A DNA stretch of 64,000 bases, from assembly GCA_029781035.1 (NCBI GenBank), contig JAKOXK010000022.1:22268-86267 (forward strand), given 5' to 3'. The translations under genes were made by a program, and so were the position numbers. This document shows positions 25,783 through 34,474 of the stretch, in pieces. Source of the stretch: Armatimonadota bacterium. Its GTDB lineage: Bacteria; Armatimonadota; Fimbriimonadia; Fimbriimonadales; Fimbriimonadaceae. Within the stretch, counting starts at the first letter, position 1; every line of letters begins with the position of its first letter. Below the pieces are notes generated by a model, which worked only from the letters and a program-made list of their open reading frames with translations, was not told the DNA's origin and ran no database searches.

Positions 25783-27867
25783 TTATGGACGGACACGTTG
25801 CCGCTTGGTTCGGCGGATCGATTTGAGACGTGCTGAAATGTCGGCGAGCTCCAGCTTGGACGGTTCCTGTGGCCCGAAGCAGGCCGCTTCCAGCGCTCCC
25901 ACGACGGTCACGGCTTCTGGGTAGACGGTTCCGAGCCTTTCGCGAGTCGCTTCGACGTATTCCCGCGTCGTTTGGCTGAACCGGCGGACGGTCCCTGTGT
26001 GGCGCCTCAAGGCGCGGTCGAACTCCTGGTGCAGCCTGCTGGCGTGGGCACGGGTAGGGAGCGAAGACTTGAAACCGAGAGCCGCCAGGAATCGCGAAGC
26101 GCTGACCGGTCCCTTGGCGTTCCATAGGTAGACGGCAAGGCCGGCCAACAGCAGCAGGCCGACGCCGGCGGTCGTCGCGGCGGCTGGAGAGTGCAGCCAG
26201 TCCCCGCCTTTGTTCTGAGACCCACCCTCCTCCGAGTTCGTGTTCTCGGTGGCGTCGAACTTGACCCACCCGTACCCCTTGAGAAACACCTCAGACCAAG
26301 CATGGGCGTCACGGCTGTGAATGTCGTAGAAACCGTTGGCGTCTGGTTCGGGCTTGTTGACGATGAACCCAGTGACGAAGCGTGCCGGCAGGCCGACAGC
26401 TCGCGCGCAAACGGTCATTGCGGTTGCATAAAGGTCGCAGTACCCCTTACGAGTTTCGAAGAGAAACTGGGCGACGGCGTCCTTTGACGAGACCAGCGGA
26501 GGAGCCTTCAGCGAATAGGTGGCCGTTTTGGCGATGGCTGCCGCGATCTGGCTGGCCTTGGCATAGTCGTTAGGGGCACCTTTGGCCGCCTCCCGAGCGA
26601 ATTCAATGACGGTGGGCGGAGCCGTGCCCGTGTCGAGAAAGTACTTTTCGATCGGCTTGACCGCTTCGGGGAAGGTTGCTGGGCCAGGCGTGACACCCGG
26701 GTTGGGCTCCAAATAAGCAATGTCCACCGACTTGCTGTTCCTGAACTCGCCGCGTCTGAATACGGTTCCTTGCGCTGTGAACACGAGGCTGGTGGCTCCA
26801 GGAACCTTCGCTCGGGTGATGGGGCCGGGCGCCATGATGGCGGCGTTGTCATCCCCCGCTGCGGCAATGGTGAGAACCTTTTCAATGGGTGACGCGATCG
26901 GCTCCATCGGTGGCGGGCCGGTGAAACCGGTCACCCAGGTGTCAGACGAGTCCAGCACCTTGGGGGACAGAGCATCCAAGCCGGCGAGCTCGGAGACGCC
27001 GCGGAGCCGCGACCACCCGTTGCCCCCGTAGACGGTGTAGATCGACGATCGAAGGTAGCCAGGGTGGTCCATTCGGACCTTGAGAATCACGCTGTTGTCG
27101 AGGAAGACAGGCCCACGTCCAACCATCATTTCGGAGTTGGAGGAAGCGTTGGCGTTCGTGGCTGGAGTTGGTGGCGCAGGCGGAAGAGCTACTTTGACGG
27201 AACCCGCCACGGGTTCCAGTGTGAACTTGAGTATTGGCCCAAAGACCAGGCTGAACACGACAATGATCCCGGCCGAGGCGAGCGCCCATTCGGGGCCCGC
27301 CATCCACCTCCATGAGTCCCGATGCAGAAGTCGAGGATCCTCCTGTCCCGCTTGTTTGGCGCGTTTGATCATCGAACGCTGATGGATCCGCGCATAGAGC
27401 AGGCTGGAACTCACCAGAAAGACGAAGAACAGCAGCGTGGCCGGCGCAAAGGTGTCGAACGTCCCGACGAGCGCAAAGGCCGACAGGCACGGAAGGTTGA
27501 GGAACAGCAGTGTCTGGTCGCGCCAGGAAGCGACGCCGCACAGGATCACGAGCCAGGAAAGCCAGGAGCCCGCAAAGAGGACGAAGGGAAATCCCTCTTC
27601 GGGGAGGAGTTGGTTGAGGGGACGGGCCAGGAACGTTGCCGCAATCGCCAGGGCACACCAAATGTAGCCGTCCCAATCTTTGACCTTGGACACAAACCGG
27701 GATCGTGAGATGAGGAACCCGATGAAGATCGAGACAATGCTGGCGATGGCGAGGAAGACGGACAGGGAGTGGCGCGAAAGGCTTTCTCCCAGCGCAAGCA
27801 GAGAGATGGAGCAAGACGTCATGACGAGCAAGTAGTCGAAGATTCCCAGTTCAACTTTCTTGTTCAC
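25783..27867 (-). CDS. Transglutaminase-like membrane protein (TgpA/DUF3488 type)
   Basis: The 694-residue protein has an N-terminal membrane part of about six helices (residues about 10-225), an external domain with the transglutaminase-like core, another helix (about 565-590) and a cytoplasmic tail. Catalytic landmarks are Cys in GYCDLYATA, His in RDAHAWSEV and Asp in VKFDATENT. Such proteins occur with MoxR and DUF58 proteins, as here, but their substrates are unknown. The GTG start overlaps the DUF58 stop (GTGA), indicating coupling. Confidence 0.85.
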   Translation of the reverse strand: MNKKVELGIFDYLLVMTSCSISLLALGESLSRHSLSVFLAIASIVSIFIGFLISRSRFVSKVKDWDGYIWCALAIAATFLARPLNQLLPEEGFPFVLFAGSWLSWLVILCGVASWRDQTLLFLNLPCLSAFALVGTFDTFAPATLLFFVFLVSSSLLYARIHQRSMIKRAKQAGQEDPRLLHRDSWRWMAGPEWALASAGIIVVFSLVFGPILKFTLEPVAGSVKVALPPAPPTPATNANASSNSEMMVGRGPVFLDNSVILKVRMDHPGYLRSSIYTVYGGNGWSRLRGVSELAGLDALSPKVLDSSDTWVTGFTGPPPMEPIASPIEKVLTIAAAGDDNAAIMAPGPITRAKVPGATSLVFTAQGTVFRRGEFRNSKSVDIAYLEPNPGVTPGPATFPEAVKPIEKYFLDTGTAPPTVIEFAREAAKGAPNDYAKASQIAAAIAKTATYSLKAPPLVSSKDAVAQFLFETRKGYCDLYATAMTVCARAVGLPARFVTGFIVNKPEPDANGFYDIHSRDAHAWSEVFLKGYGWVKFDATENTNSEEGGSQNKGGDWLHSPAAATTAGVGLLLLAGLAVYLWNAKGPVSASRFLAALGFKSSLPTRAHASRLHQEFDRALRRHTGTVRRFSQTTREYVEATRERLGTVYPEAVTVVGALEAACFGPQEPSKLELADISARLKSIRRTKRQRVRP

Positions 27868-29048
27868 AGTGCCGCCTCCACGTTGGGCATCAGCATGACC
27901 TCCGTGCCCGTCGCCTCTAGCTGATTAAGATAAGCCGGTTCGACGGCAGAACGTGCCTTGGCGCCCTTTTCAAACTCATTGCAGTCATAAACGAGACACA
28001 CCTTGCGGATGGGCCCGAGTCCGAGAAGGGCGGCGGGCAGTCCTGGATCCTGCACGCTCAGGAACACCACGACGGTCGTGCCTTCTCGGAAGTGCTCCTG
28101 GGACACGTGTTGGCTTACTGGAGTCCCCGAAGTCGCTTGGACGTCGGTCAAGATGTCGCGGACGGCCCGTGTCCTGGCGTCGGGATGAGCCAAAGCTGCG
28201 TCGGGACTCTCAAGACCAGGGAACCAGACCATCGCGCCCGCCTCGGCGTACTTGGTCGCCAAGAACAGAGCATGGCCGCACGTTGCCTCGAAGGTCGATC
28301 CGCCTGTCGGGCCGACGTCCGAACCCAGGCTTCGCTGCAACACAAAAGCAAGGCTAAGCCCCGATCCAGTGTCGAACTCCTTGACCATCAGTCGGCCCGT
28401 TCGCGCGCTCGACCGCCAGTGCACGTGCCTGAGGGGGTCACCATAAGCGTACTCCCGGATCCCTCGCGTCTCGATGCCACTACCGCGGACGAGGCCCGAC
28501 TCAATATCGGACGTGCCCCACCCTGTCGTCGGCCGAATCTCGATGGCCACAGGCAGTGGGACTGGATAGACGGTAAGTTCGACGGGATCCGCCACGTAGG
28601 TTTTGTCCATGGTCACCAGCCCGAGCGCGTCTGTCCCGCGTACCTGCAGGTTCTTCCAGTGGTATCGGCCTCGGCGCATGGGCCGAAACGAAAACCGTGT
28701 TTTGATCGGTTGGTCGAAAGCTGGTGCAACGGGCAGTGCCGGAGTGCGGTCAGCAATCTTCATGCTTTCGGGCAAGACATCCTCCACGGTGACGAGCGGA
28801 CGCCGTATCTTCCGGTCGCTCCACACGATGGTTTCGACAGTGACCACTTCGCCGATGCTCACGGAAGGGGGGACAGCCCGTTCAAAGCGCAGTCCACGCA
28901 CGGCCAACCAGGCCTGAAGACGTGAGGCTGCCAAAGTCGCGAAGACCGCCACGGTCATGTAGAACAAGGGCGGCGAGTTGACCAAGATGGCCATCACCAC
29001 CAGGAACATCCCTGCTATCGTCAATGCAAAGGCGGTCAGTCGGTTCAA
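27864..29048 (-). CDS. DUF58 domain protein
   Basis: The 394-residue product has two hydrophobic N-terminal helices (about 5-45), a beta-rich middle, and the DUF58 signature (IREYAYGDPLRHVHWRSSAR, near residue 197). DUF58 proteins contain a von Willebrand-A-like part and co-occur with MoxR ATPases. The start is TTG 29048, 3 nt after the MoxR stop. The next gene overlaps its stop. Confidence 0.88.
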   Translation of the reverse strand: MNRLTAFALTIAGMFLVVMAILVNSPPLFYMTVAVFATLAASRLQAWLAVRGLRFERAVPPSVSIGEVVTVETIVWSDRKIRRPLVTVEDVLPESMKIADRTPALPVAPAFDQPIKTRFSFRPMRRGRYHWKNLQVRGTDALGLVTMDKTYVADPVELTVYPVPLPVAIEIRPTTGWGTSDIESGLVRGSGIETRGIREYAYGDPLRHVHWRSSARTGRLMVKEFDTGSGLSLAFVLQRSLGSDVGPTGGSTFEATCGHALFLATKYAEAGAMVWFPGLESPDAALAHPDARTRAVRDILTDVQATSGTPVSQHVSQEHFREGTTVVVFLSVQDPGLPAALLGLGPIRKVCLVYDCNEFEKGAKARSAVEPAYLNQLEATGTEVMLMPNVEAAL

Positions 29049-29051
29049 GTC

Positions 29052-30002
29052 TTAGCCCACGGATATCGGAACGGGAACAGTGCCCAGAATCTGTTCGACC
29101 ACGTCGTCACCGGACACGCCGCGCGCCTTGATCTCGCCTCGGACGATCAGCCGGTGACCCAGCACTTGGGCCGCACAGGCTTTGACGTCATCGGGCCGCA
29201 CGAAGTCCTCTCCCGCCATGGCTGCTTTGGCCTGGGCCGCATGCATCAAGTAGAGCGATCCCCGAGGCGAGCTGCCAAGGTGCAGTTGGCTCGACTCTCG
29301 CGTCGCGCGAACGATGTCCACGACGTAATCTCGGATCGAGTCGTGCACAAAAACCTCGCGCACCGTGTGTTGCGCCTGCAACAGCGACTCCAACGAACCG
29401 ACCTGTTGCAGGCTGTCCACGGGATGAACGATCTGCTGGCGGCTCAAGACCTCCTTTTCGTAGTCGCGGCTGGGATAGCCGAGTGCCACCCGGGCGAAGA
29501 AGCGGTCGAGCTGTGCCTCAGGCAGGGGATAGGTGCCCGTCATCTCGATGTTGTTCTGCGTGGCCATGACGAAGAACGGGCGTGGAAGGCCGCGGGTGAC
29601 GCCGTCTGAAGTCACCTGGATCTCCTCCATGGCTTCGAGAAGTGCCGACTGGGTCTTGGGTGTCGCCCGGTTCACCTCGTCGACCAGCACCACGTTGGCG
29701 AACAAGGGTCCTGGTCTGAACTCGAACACGCGCTCGGCCTGATTGAAGATGCTCGATCCCGTAATGTCGCTCGGTAGGAGGTCGGGGGTGAACTGGATCC
29801 TGTGGAAGTCGCCGCCTATGGCTTTGGCCAGTGCCTTGGCCAGCGTCGTCTTACCGACTCCGGGCACGTCTTCAATCAGAAGATGGCCCTCGCACAACAT
29901 CGTCAAAACGCTGGCTTCGACGGTGTCTCTTTTGCCAACGATGGCCCGCTCGACCTCGTCGATGATGGTTACTGCAAGTCTGGATACTTCAGAGACTGTC
30001 AA
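29052..30002 (-). CDS. MoxR-family AAA+ ATPase
   Basis: The 316-residue AAA ATPase has Walker A in EDVPGVGKTTLAKAL, Walker B in VVLVDEVNRATPK, a sensor-1-like ATQNN and the MoxR C-terminal lid. MoxR proteins act as chaperone-like assembly factors together with DUF58/VWA partners. The start is TTG 30002, which places 22 residues before the VGKRD motif as in other MoxR proteins; the longer frame to 30407 would run into the divergent ROK gene and is rejected. First gene of the operon. Confidence 0.88.
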   Translation of the reverse strand: MTVSEVSRLAVTIIDEVERAIVGKRDTVEASVLTMLCEGHLLIEDVPGVGKTTLAKALAKAIGGDFHRIQFTPDLLPSDITGSSIFNQAERVFEFRPGPLFANVVLVDEVNRATPKTQSALLEAMEEIQVTSDGVTRGLPRPFFVMATQNNIEMTGTYPLPEAQLDRFFARVALGYPSRDYEKEVLSRQQIVHPVDSLQQVGSLESLLQAQHTVREVFVHDSIRDYVVDIVRATRESSQLHLGSSPRGSLYLMHAAQAKAAMAGEDFVRPDDVKACAAQVLGHRLIVRGEIKARGVSGDDVVEQILGTVPVPISVG

Positions 30003-30122
30003 ATCGTCACCACTGCTCGTTACTCTACACAATGACGCAAACGCCTGCCTGGTTCGTTTCACGCCCGAGAGGGAAGTGATGGCTCCGTGGGGCAGTGTCT
30101 GGCATTGGGGCGCGTTCGGCGG

Positions 30123-30128
30123 CATAAT
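30123..30128 (+). promoter_or_regulatory. -10-like hexamer upstream of the ROK kinase gene
   Basis: CATAAT lies 8 nt before the GTG start at 30137, without a ribosome binding site, consistent with leaderless expression. Confidence 0.45.
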
Positions 30129-30136
30129 CATGTCCC

Positions 30137-31159
30137 GTGAGTCAGAAGTACGTTGTGGGCGTGGACCTGGGCGGTACGAACGTCCGGGCCGCTGTAGTGG
30201 ACACGGATGGCAAGGTCGTGGGCGAAAGGATCGAGAGGCCCTCTCAGGCCCAGGACGGCACGGACGCCATTCTGGAGGCGTTGACTGGTGCGATCGGTGA
30301 GTCCGTGCGGAGTTCCAAGGTCGAGGCGACTTCGGTGGGTCTGGCTGTACCGGGCCACATTGACAACGCCGCGGGCATCGTTCGATGGGCTCCAAACTTC
30401 GGCTCAAGCGTGGACGGGGTGTTCCAGTATTGGAAGGACGTGCCGCTGGGTGACAAGCTCAGGTCGTTGACCGGCCTTTCGGTAGTCATGGGTAACGATG
30501 CGAACTGCGCTGCCCTGGGGGAGTACCACTACGGCTCAGGCCATGGCTCGGCCGCTTGTCTTGTGCTGCTGACCATCGGTACCGGCATAGGCGGCGGCGT
30601 CGTGATGTCGCCGCAGTCTGTGGACGGCAAAGCCAGCGGTCCGCTCCTACTGCTCGGTGGCAACAAAGGCGGTGCCGAACTCGGACATGTGACGGTGGCC
30701 CACGGAGGACTGGACTGCAACGCCGGCACCTATGGCGCCGTCGAAGCCTACTGCCAGCGTGACTCCATCGTCAGGCGCGCCCAACACAAGATGAGAAGGG
30801 GTCGTGCAACGATGGTCACCGACATGGTTCAAGGCGATGTAGCTGCCGTCACACCCAAGGTGCTCGGGGAGGCCGCTGACCAAGGCGATGCCATGTCTCA
30901 GGAGGTGTGGCGGGAGGTTGGCGTGTACCTCGGTGCCGCCATTGGAAGCTTCATCAACATCTTCGCCCCTGACGTCCTGGCGATCGGCGGCCAAATCAGC
31001 AAGGCGGGCCGTTGGCTGCTGGATCCGGCGATCGCGGAAGCGCGCAACGTGGCCATCCCTTCGTTGTTCGCGGACTGCCACATCCTGGAAGCCGTGCAGA
31101 CAGACGATGCTGGCCTCTTGGGGGCTGCGGCCCTTGCCCGGCAGGGCTTTGGCGACTGA
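30137..31159 (+). CDS. ROK-family sugar kinase (glucokinase-like)
   Basis: The 340-residue protein has the phosphate-binding motif GVDLGGTNVRAAVVD near the N-terminus, GNDANCAALGE with the catalytic Asp, and TIGTGIGGGVV. These show a ROK-type sugar kinase, probably glucokinase. The zinc motif usually written CxCGxxGCxE is degenerate: GH is kept, but the cluster reads DCNAGTYGAVEAY, with only one Cys. Sugar specificity is therefore uncertain. The start is GTG 30137. The dihydrolipoamide acyltransferase gene follows 63 bases downstream. Confidence 0.85.
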   Translation: MSQKYVVGVDLGGTNVRAAVVDTDGKVVGERIERPSQAQDGTDAILEALTGAIGESVRSSKVEATSVGLAVPGHIDNAAGIVRWAPNFGSSVDGVFQYWKDVPLGDKLRSLTGLSVVMGNDANCAALGEYHYGSGHGSAACLVLLTIGTGIGGGVVMSPQSVDGKASGPLLLLGGNKGGAELGHVTVAHGGLDCNAGTYGAVEAYCQRDSIVRRAQHKMRRGRATMVTDMVQGDVAAVTPKVLGEAADQGDAMSQEVWREVGVYLGAAIGSFINIFAPDVLAIGGQISKAGRWLLDPAIAEARNVAIPSLFADCHILEAVQTDDAGLLGAAALARQGFGD

Positions 31160-31222
31160 CTGAAGGTATCCTCTTTCGACTAGCTCGACGACGTTGTCGG
31201 CACCCACCCAAGGTCAAAGAAC

Positions 31223-32434
31223 ATGACGGAAGTGATCATGCCCAAGATGGGCGACGGCATGGAAGAAGGGACGCTCGTCGAGTGGCTAAAGAAGGACGGC
31301 GAAACAGTCAAAGCCGGTGAAGCCATCGCCAACATCCAGACGGACAAGGCCACACTGGAGATGGAGACACCGGACTCAGGTCAGCTCGCCGGTGTGTTGC
31401 TCGGTGAGGGCCAAACGGTTCCTGTGGGCACCCCGATCGCTGCGATTCTCGGCAAAGGCGAGTCATTGCCTTCCGGTTGGGGTGCAGGCAAGGCCAAGCC
31501 GAGGGCAACGGAAACCGAACCGCCGACAGCCTCGGAGAAGGCTTCCAGTACAGAGACCGTGACTCTGAGCACGAACGGAGACCGCATCAAAGCCAGCCCG
31601 CTGGCCCGTAAGATCGCCTCAGAGTCGGGCATCGACCTCTCCTCGGTCATCGGGACAGGCCCCGGGGGCCGCATCGTGGAAAAGGACGTCAGGGACTTGG
31701 TTCAAGAGACGCCAAGGAAGTCGCCGGCGCCTGTCCTGATCGCTGTGCCGGGTGACCAGCGAGTGCCGCTCTCGAACCTTCGACGGATCACCGCTCAGCG
31801 GACTCGGCAGAGCATGGACGAAGCGCCTCACTACTATGTCACTGTCGAGGTCGACGTTGAAAAGATCATGGCTTTGCGCGACTTCTTCAAAGAAGAGGAC
31901 AGCGGCGCCGTGAGCGTGAACGACTTTGTCGTCCTGGCAGTCGCCAGGGCTTGCCGCGAAATGCCGGAAGTCAACGCGAGCTTTGGTGGCGATCACGTCT
32001 TACTCCACGGTGCCGTCAACGTCGGAATGGCTGTCGCCGTTGACGACGGCTTGACCGTTGCTGTGACCAAGAACACGGATCAAATGACGTTGCGTCAAGT
32101 CGCGGCGACGACGCGGGATCTGGCTGGGAAGGCCAGAGACAACAAGCTTTCGCTGGATGAACTGTCGGGCTCGACGATTTCAGTCAGCAACATGGGAATG
32201 CTCGACGTAGACGTCTTCGCCGCGATCATCAATGGGCCGAACGCCGCGATCTTGGCCGTGAGCACGGCCAAGCGAAAGCCGGTAGTTGTCAACGATAACG
32301 ACGAAGTCGAAGTCCGATGGCGCATGAACGTCACCGGCTCGTTCGACCATCGGGTCGTCGACGGGGCTTCTGGCGCCAGGTTCATGAACGCGGTACGAAG
32401 GCTCTTGGAGAACCCGACGCACCTGCTTTCCTGA
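31223..32434 (+). CDS. Dihydrolipoamide acyltransferase (E2) of a 2-oxo acid dehydrogenase complex
   Basis: The 403-residue E2 has one lipoyl domain with Lys42 in IQTDKATLEME and a flexible linker (about 80-120). A peripheral-subunit-binding domain follows at about 122-158 (IKASPLARKIASESGI). The catalytic domain ends in HRVVDG (376-381), which carries the active-site His and Asp. The architecture fits pyruvate or branched-chain complexes; the substrate cannot be told from sequence alone. No E1 or E3 gene is adjacent, so the complex is assembled from dispersed genes. AAGG precedes the ATG. Confidence 0.9.
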   Translation: MTEVIMPKMGDGMEEGTLVEWLKKDGETVKAGEAIANIQTDKATLEMETPDSGQLAGVLLGEGQTVPVGTPIAAILGKGESLPSGWGAGKAKPRATETEPPTASEKASSTETVTLSTNGDRIKASPLARKIASESGIDLSSVIGTGPGGRIVEKDVRDLVQETPRKSPAPVLIAVPGDQRVPLSNLRRITAQRTRQSMDEAPHYYVTVEVDVEKIMALRDFFKEEDSGAVSVNDFVVLAVARACREMPEVNASFGGDHVLLHGAVNVGMAVAVDDGLTVAVTKNTDQMTLRQVAATTRDLAGKARDNKLSLDELSGSTISVSNMGMLDVDVFAAIINGPNAAILAVSTAKRKPVVVNDNDEVEVRWRMNVTGSFDHRVVDGASGARFMNAVRRLLENPTHLLS

Positions 32435-32446
32435 AGCTAACCTTGG

Positions 32447-33592
32447 CTAAGCCGCGAACAACGAACGGAGGCGCTCGACGAGTCCGGGGCTCCGTTCCTG
32501 GTCGGCAGGCAGGCCCGCTATCTTCCGCGCCAGGTTTCTCACGTCTTGCGCCGAGTTCGATTTCGGATGGGCCAAGACGAATGGGACGCGCTCCCTGCTG
32601 GCCCCGGCTGCGACAGAATCGGACCTCACGTAGCCGGCAAACTGTGCCCTTGCGCCATTGTCCAATCCGAGGAAGGTGTTGAACTTGGCAAAGACGAGTT
32701 TGGCGTGCGTCGCGTCCGTAACTTCATTGACAACGCACCTGAGGACAATGTCTTGGTTCAACTCCAACAGACTCGTCGCGACAACGTAAGCGTCCAGCAC
32801 ACTGGCCGGGTCGGGAGTCAGAACGAGCCAAGCCTCGTCGGCGGTCAGGGCTTGGTCTAGGGTCGCTTGGGAGGCGCCGGCCGCGGTGTCGATGAAGACA
32901 TAGTCGAACCGTCCACGAAGGTCAAGTGCCTTTTCTACCGAACAGTTGGACTCGCTCGCCCCCGGCTTGCCAGCCAGTAGGCAGACACCGCTCGACGTGT
33001 TCTCCAGCGCTTCGTGCAGGCCACATTTGCCCAGGTTCACGTCTGCAAGGGTGTGTCGTGGTCGGCTGCCAAAGAGTACGTGGAGGTTCGCCAGAGTGTC
33101 ACCATCGACGGCAGCAACCCGGAAACCCTGGCCCGCCAAGGCAGCGGCAAGGTTGGCGGTCAAGGTCGTCTTGCCGACTCCACCTTTGCCACCAGTGATG
33201 GCCAGGAACTTTGTGTTGCCTCCGTGGACAGGTGCGCTTGGAACGTCCAAACCAAAGGTCTTGCCTAGCCGAGGTGCCTGGCTGACAGCCTCGATGAGGT
33301 CGGAGTCCTGACCTTCGGGCTTGGAGCCATAGACGGCGACGAACGCACTGTCCCAAGTCTCTTTGGCAACCAAGAGTGTCGACACGTCGTGCCCACACTC
33401 GTTCTTGAGCTGGTGCAAAGCCTCAGGCGACATGTTCCAAGTGCAAAGGCAGCGCAGAACGCCATCTTCCATCTTGAATGGCACAACGCCGAACGCCTCG
33501 GCCGTACGCCGACTGAGCGCGGCGGCGTGTGACCGCTGAGCGGATGTGGTGTTTCCCTCCATGACCTTGTTCCGGGAGTCGGATTCCACCAT
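32447..33592 (-). CDS. FlhG/MinD-like ATPase with N-terminal MshEN-like domain
   Basis: The 381-residue product has an N-terminal domain (about 20-105) resembling the MshEN/GspE-N fold (FGVVPFKMEDGVLRCLCTWN, then AFVAVYGS). A MinD/ParA-type ATPase follows, with the deviant Walker A GGKGGVGKTT, a DGDTLANLHVLFG switch and YVFIDTAAGA. MshEN domains can bind c-di-GMP, and MinD/FlhG-type proteins place flagella, pili or division machinery; the combination points to polar placement control. The start ATG 33592 lacks a clear ribosome site; ATG 33562 is an alternative. Convergent with the E2 gene. Confidence 0.8.
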   Translation of the reverse strand: MVESDSRNKVMEGNTTSAQRSHAAALSRRTAEAFGVVPFKMEDGVLRCLCTWNMSPEALHQLKNECGHDVSTLLVAKETWDSAFVAVYGSKPEGQDSDLIEAVSQAPRLGKTFGLDVPSAPVHGGNTKFLAITGGKGGVGKTTLTANLAAALAGQGFRVAAVDGDTLANLHVLFGSRPRHTLADVNLGKCGLHEALENTSSGVCLLAGKPGASESNCSVEKALDLRGRFDYVFIDTAAGASQATLDQALTADEAWLVLTPDPASVLDAYVVATSLLELNQDIVLRCVVNEVTDATHAKLVFAKFNTFLGLDNGARAQFAGYVRSDSVAAGASRERVPFVLAHPKSNSAQDVRNLARKIAGLPADQERSPGLVERLRSLFAA

Positions 33593-33653
33593 CGGTCGGC
33601 AGAACCGCTCGTATTACCGCTAGCTTCGTGCGGGTTTTTGCCTGGCTCCTAAG

Positions 33654-33705
33654 AGTCAGTAAGAAGAGAGGCATCTATCCTTCGAAACGAAAGCAAGTAC
33701 TGACT
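33654..33705 (-). promoter_or_regulatory. 8-bp inverted repeat in the AT-richer leader of the MinD-like gene
   Basis: AGTCAGTA (33654-33661) and TACTGACT (33698-33705) are exact complements 36 bases apart, in the 168-base gap upstream of the MinD-like gene. Operator or RNA stem are both possible. Confidence 0.35.
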
Positions 33706-33760
33706 AATAACGCTGAGCGCAAAAGAATACAAGCTGGCATTGTCGCGAGGAACCAATCCC

Positions 33761-34468
33761 TTAGCCCTTGAACGGGGTGCCTTTGAGGTTGGACCAATCC
33801 TTCTTTTGACCATCGGTCAGTGTCTTGGCAACGAGATCCTCGAACGACTTCTTGAGGCGGATCAGGTCAGGCTGTATCTTGAGGTTCGCGTCAGCCATCT
33901 CTTTTTCAAACCCTTGTTTGGCCGCTTCCTTTTCGGCGTCTGTCTTGGGATCCATCTTCCGGTACTTGTCCACAATCGGTTCGCGGGCCTGACGTTCGAC
34001 CTCGGCGACGTCCTTCCCCAACTGGTTCCAGGCATCGGTCAGGATCTTGGTCTGTGCCTGGCTGATCCCGAGGCGTCGCGCCAAGTTCTCGTCGAAGACG
34101 GCCGGGACGCCTATCTTCTGTAGTGAGATCTGACCGAGTCGATCGATCTGGGCCGGGGTCAACACTGTCATGACGCCTTTTCGAAGTTGATCCTGGGCTT
34201 CGGCGAGCTTTGACCGGAACTGCTCGTCTGTGAGTTTGCCATCGGAGCGCATCTTGACAAGGGCATCGGCGGTGCCGTTGTACACCGAAGCATGATCGTT
34301 GAGAGACGTGTGCTGGGCTTCCGTCACTTTGAGTTCTGCTTGAACAGTCTTGGACATCAGAACCTGGATGCTGGCCAGCTTCTGGTAGAGGGCATGATCG
34401 TCCGCCAGCGCGAAGCCGCTTACGTTGAGCAAGCAGATCAGCGCGGTGGCGAAGCGAATGCGTGGCAC
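33761..34468 (-). CDS. Secreted helical protein (Spy/LTxxQ-like)
   Basis: The 235-residue product starts with a hydrophobic signal-like segment (RFATALICLLNVSGFALA). The rest is strongly charged and helical, with LTDEQFRSKLAEAQ, LTPAQIDRLGQISLQ and LTDGQKKDW repeats that resemble the LTxxQ motif of Spy/CpxP-type periplasmic proteins. A chaperone-like or envelope-stress role is inference. The GTG start is only 6 nt after the dnaE stop, so it is in the dnaE transcription unit. Confidence 0.65.
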   Translation of the reverse strand: MPRIRFATALICLLNVSGFALADDHALYQKLASIQVLMSKTVQAELKVTEAQHTSLNDHASVYNGTADALVKMRSDGKLTDEQFRSKLAEAQDQLRKGVMTVLTPAQIDRLGQISLQKIGVPAVFDENLARRLGISQAQTKILTDAWNQLGKDVAEVERQAREPIVDKYRKMDPKTDAEKEAAKQGFEKEMADANLKIQPDLIRLKKSFEDLVAKTLTDGQKKDWSNLKGTPFKG

Positions 34469-34474
34469 AAGAGT

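Noticed and set aside
33593..33760. c-di-GMP riboswitch upstream of the MinD-like gene
   Set aside because: Some strings (GGCAAA, CGCACGAAGC) recall the GEMM core, but the order and spacing do not fit.
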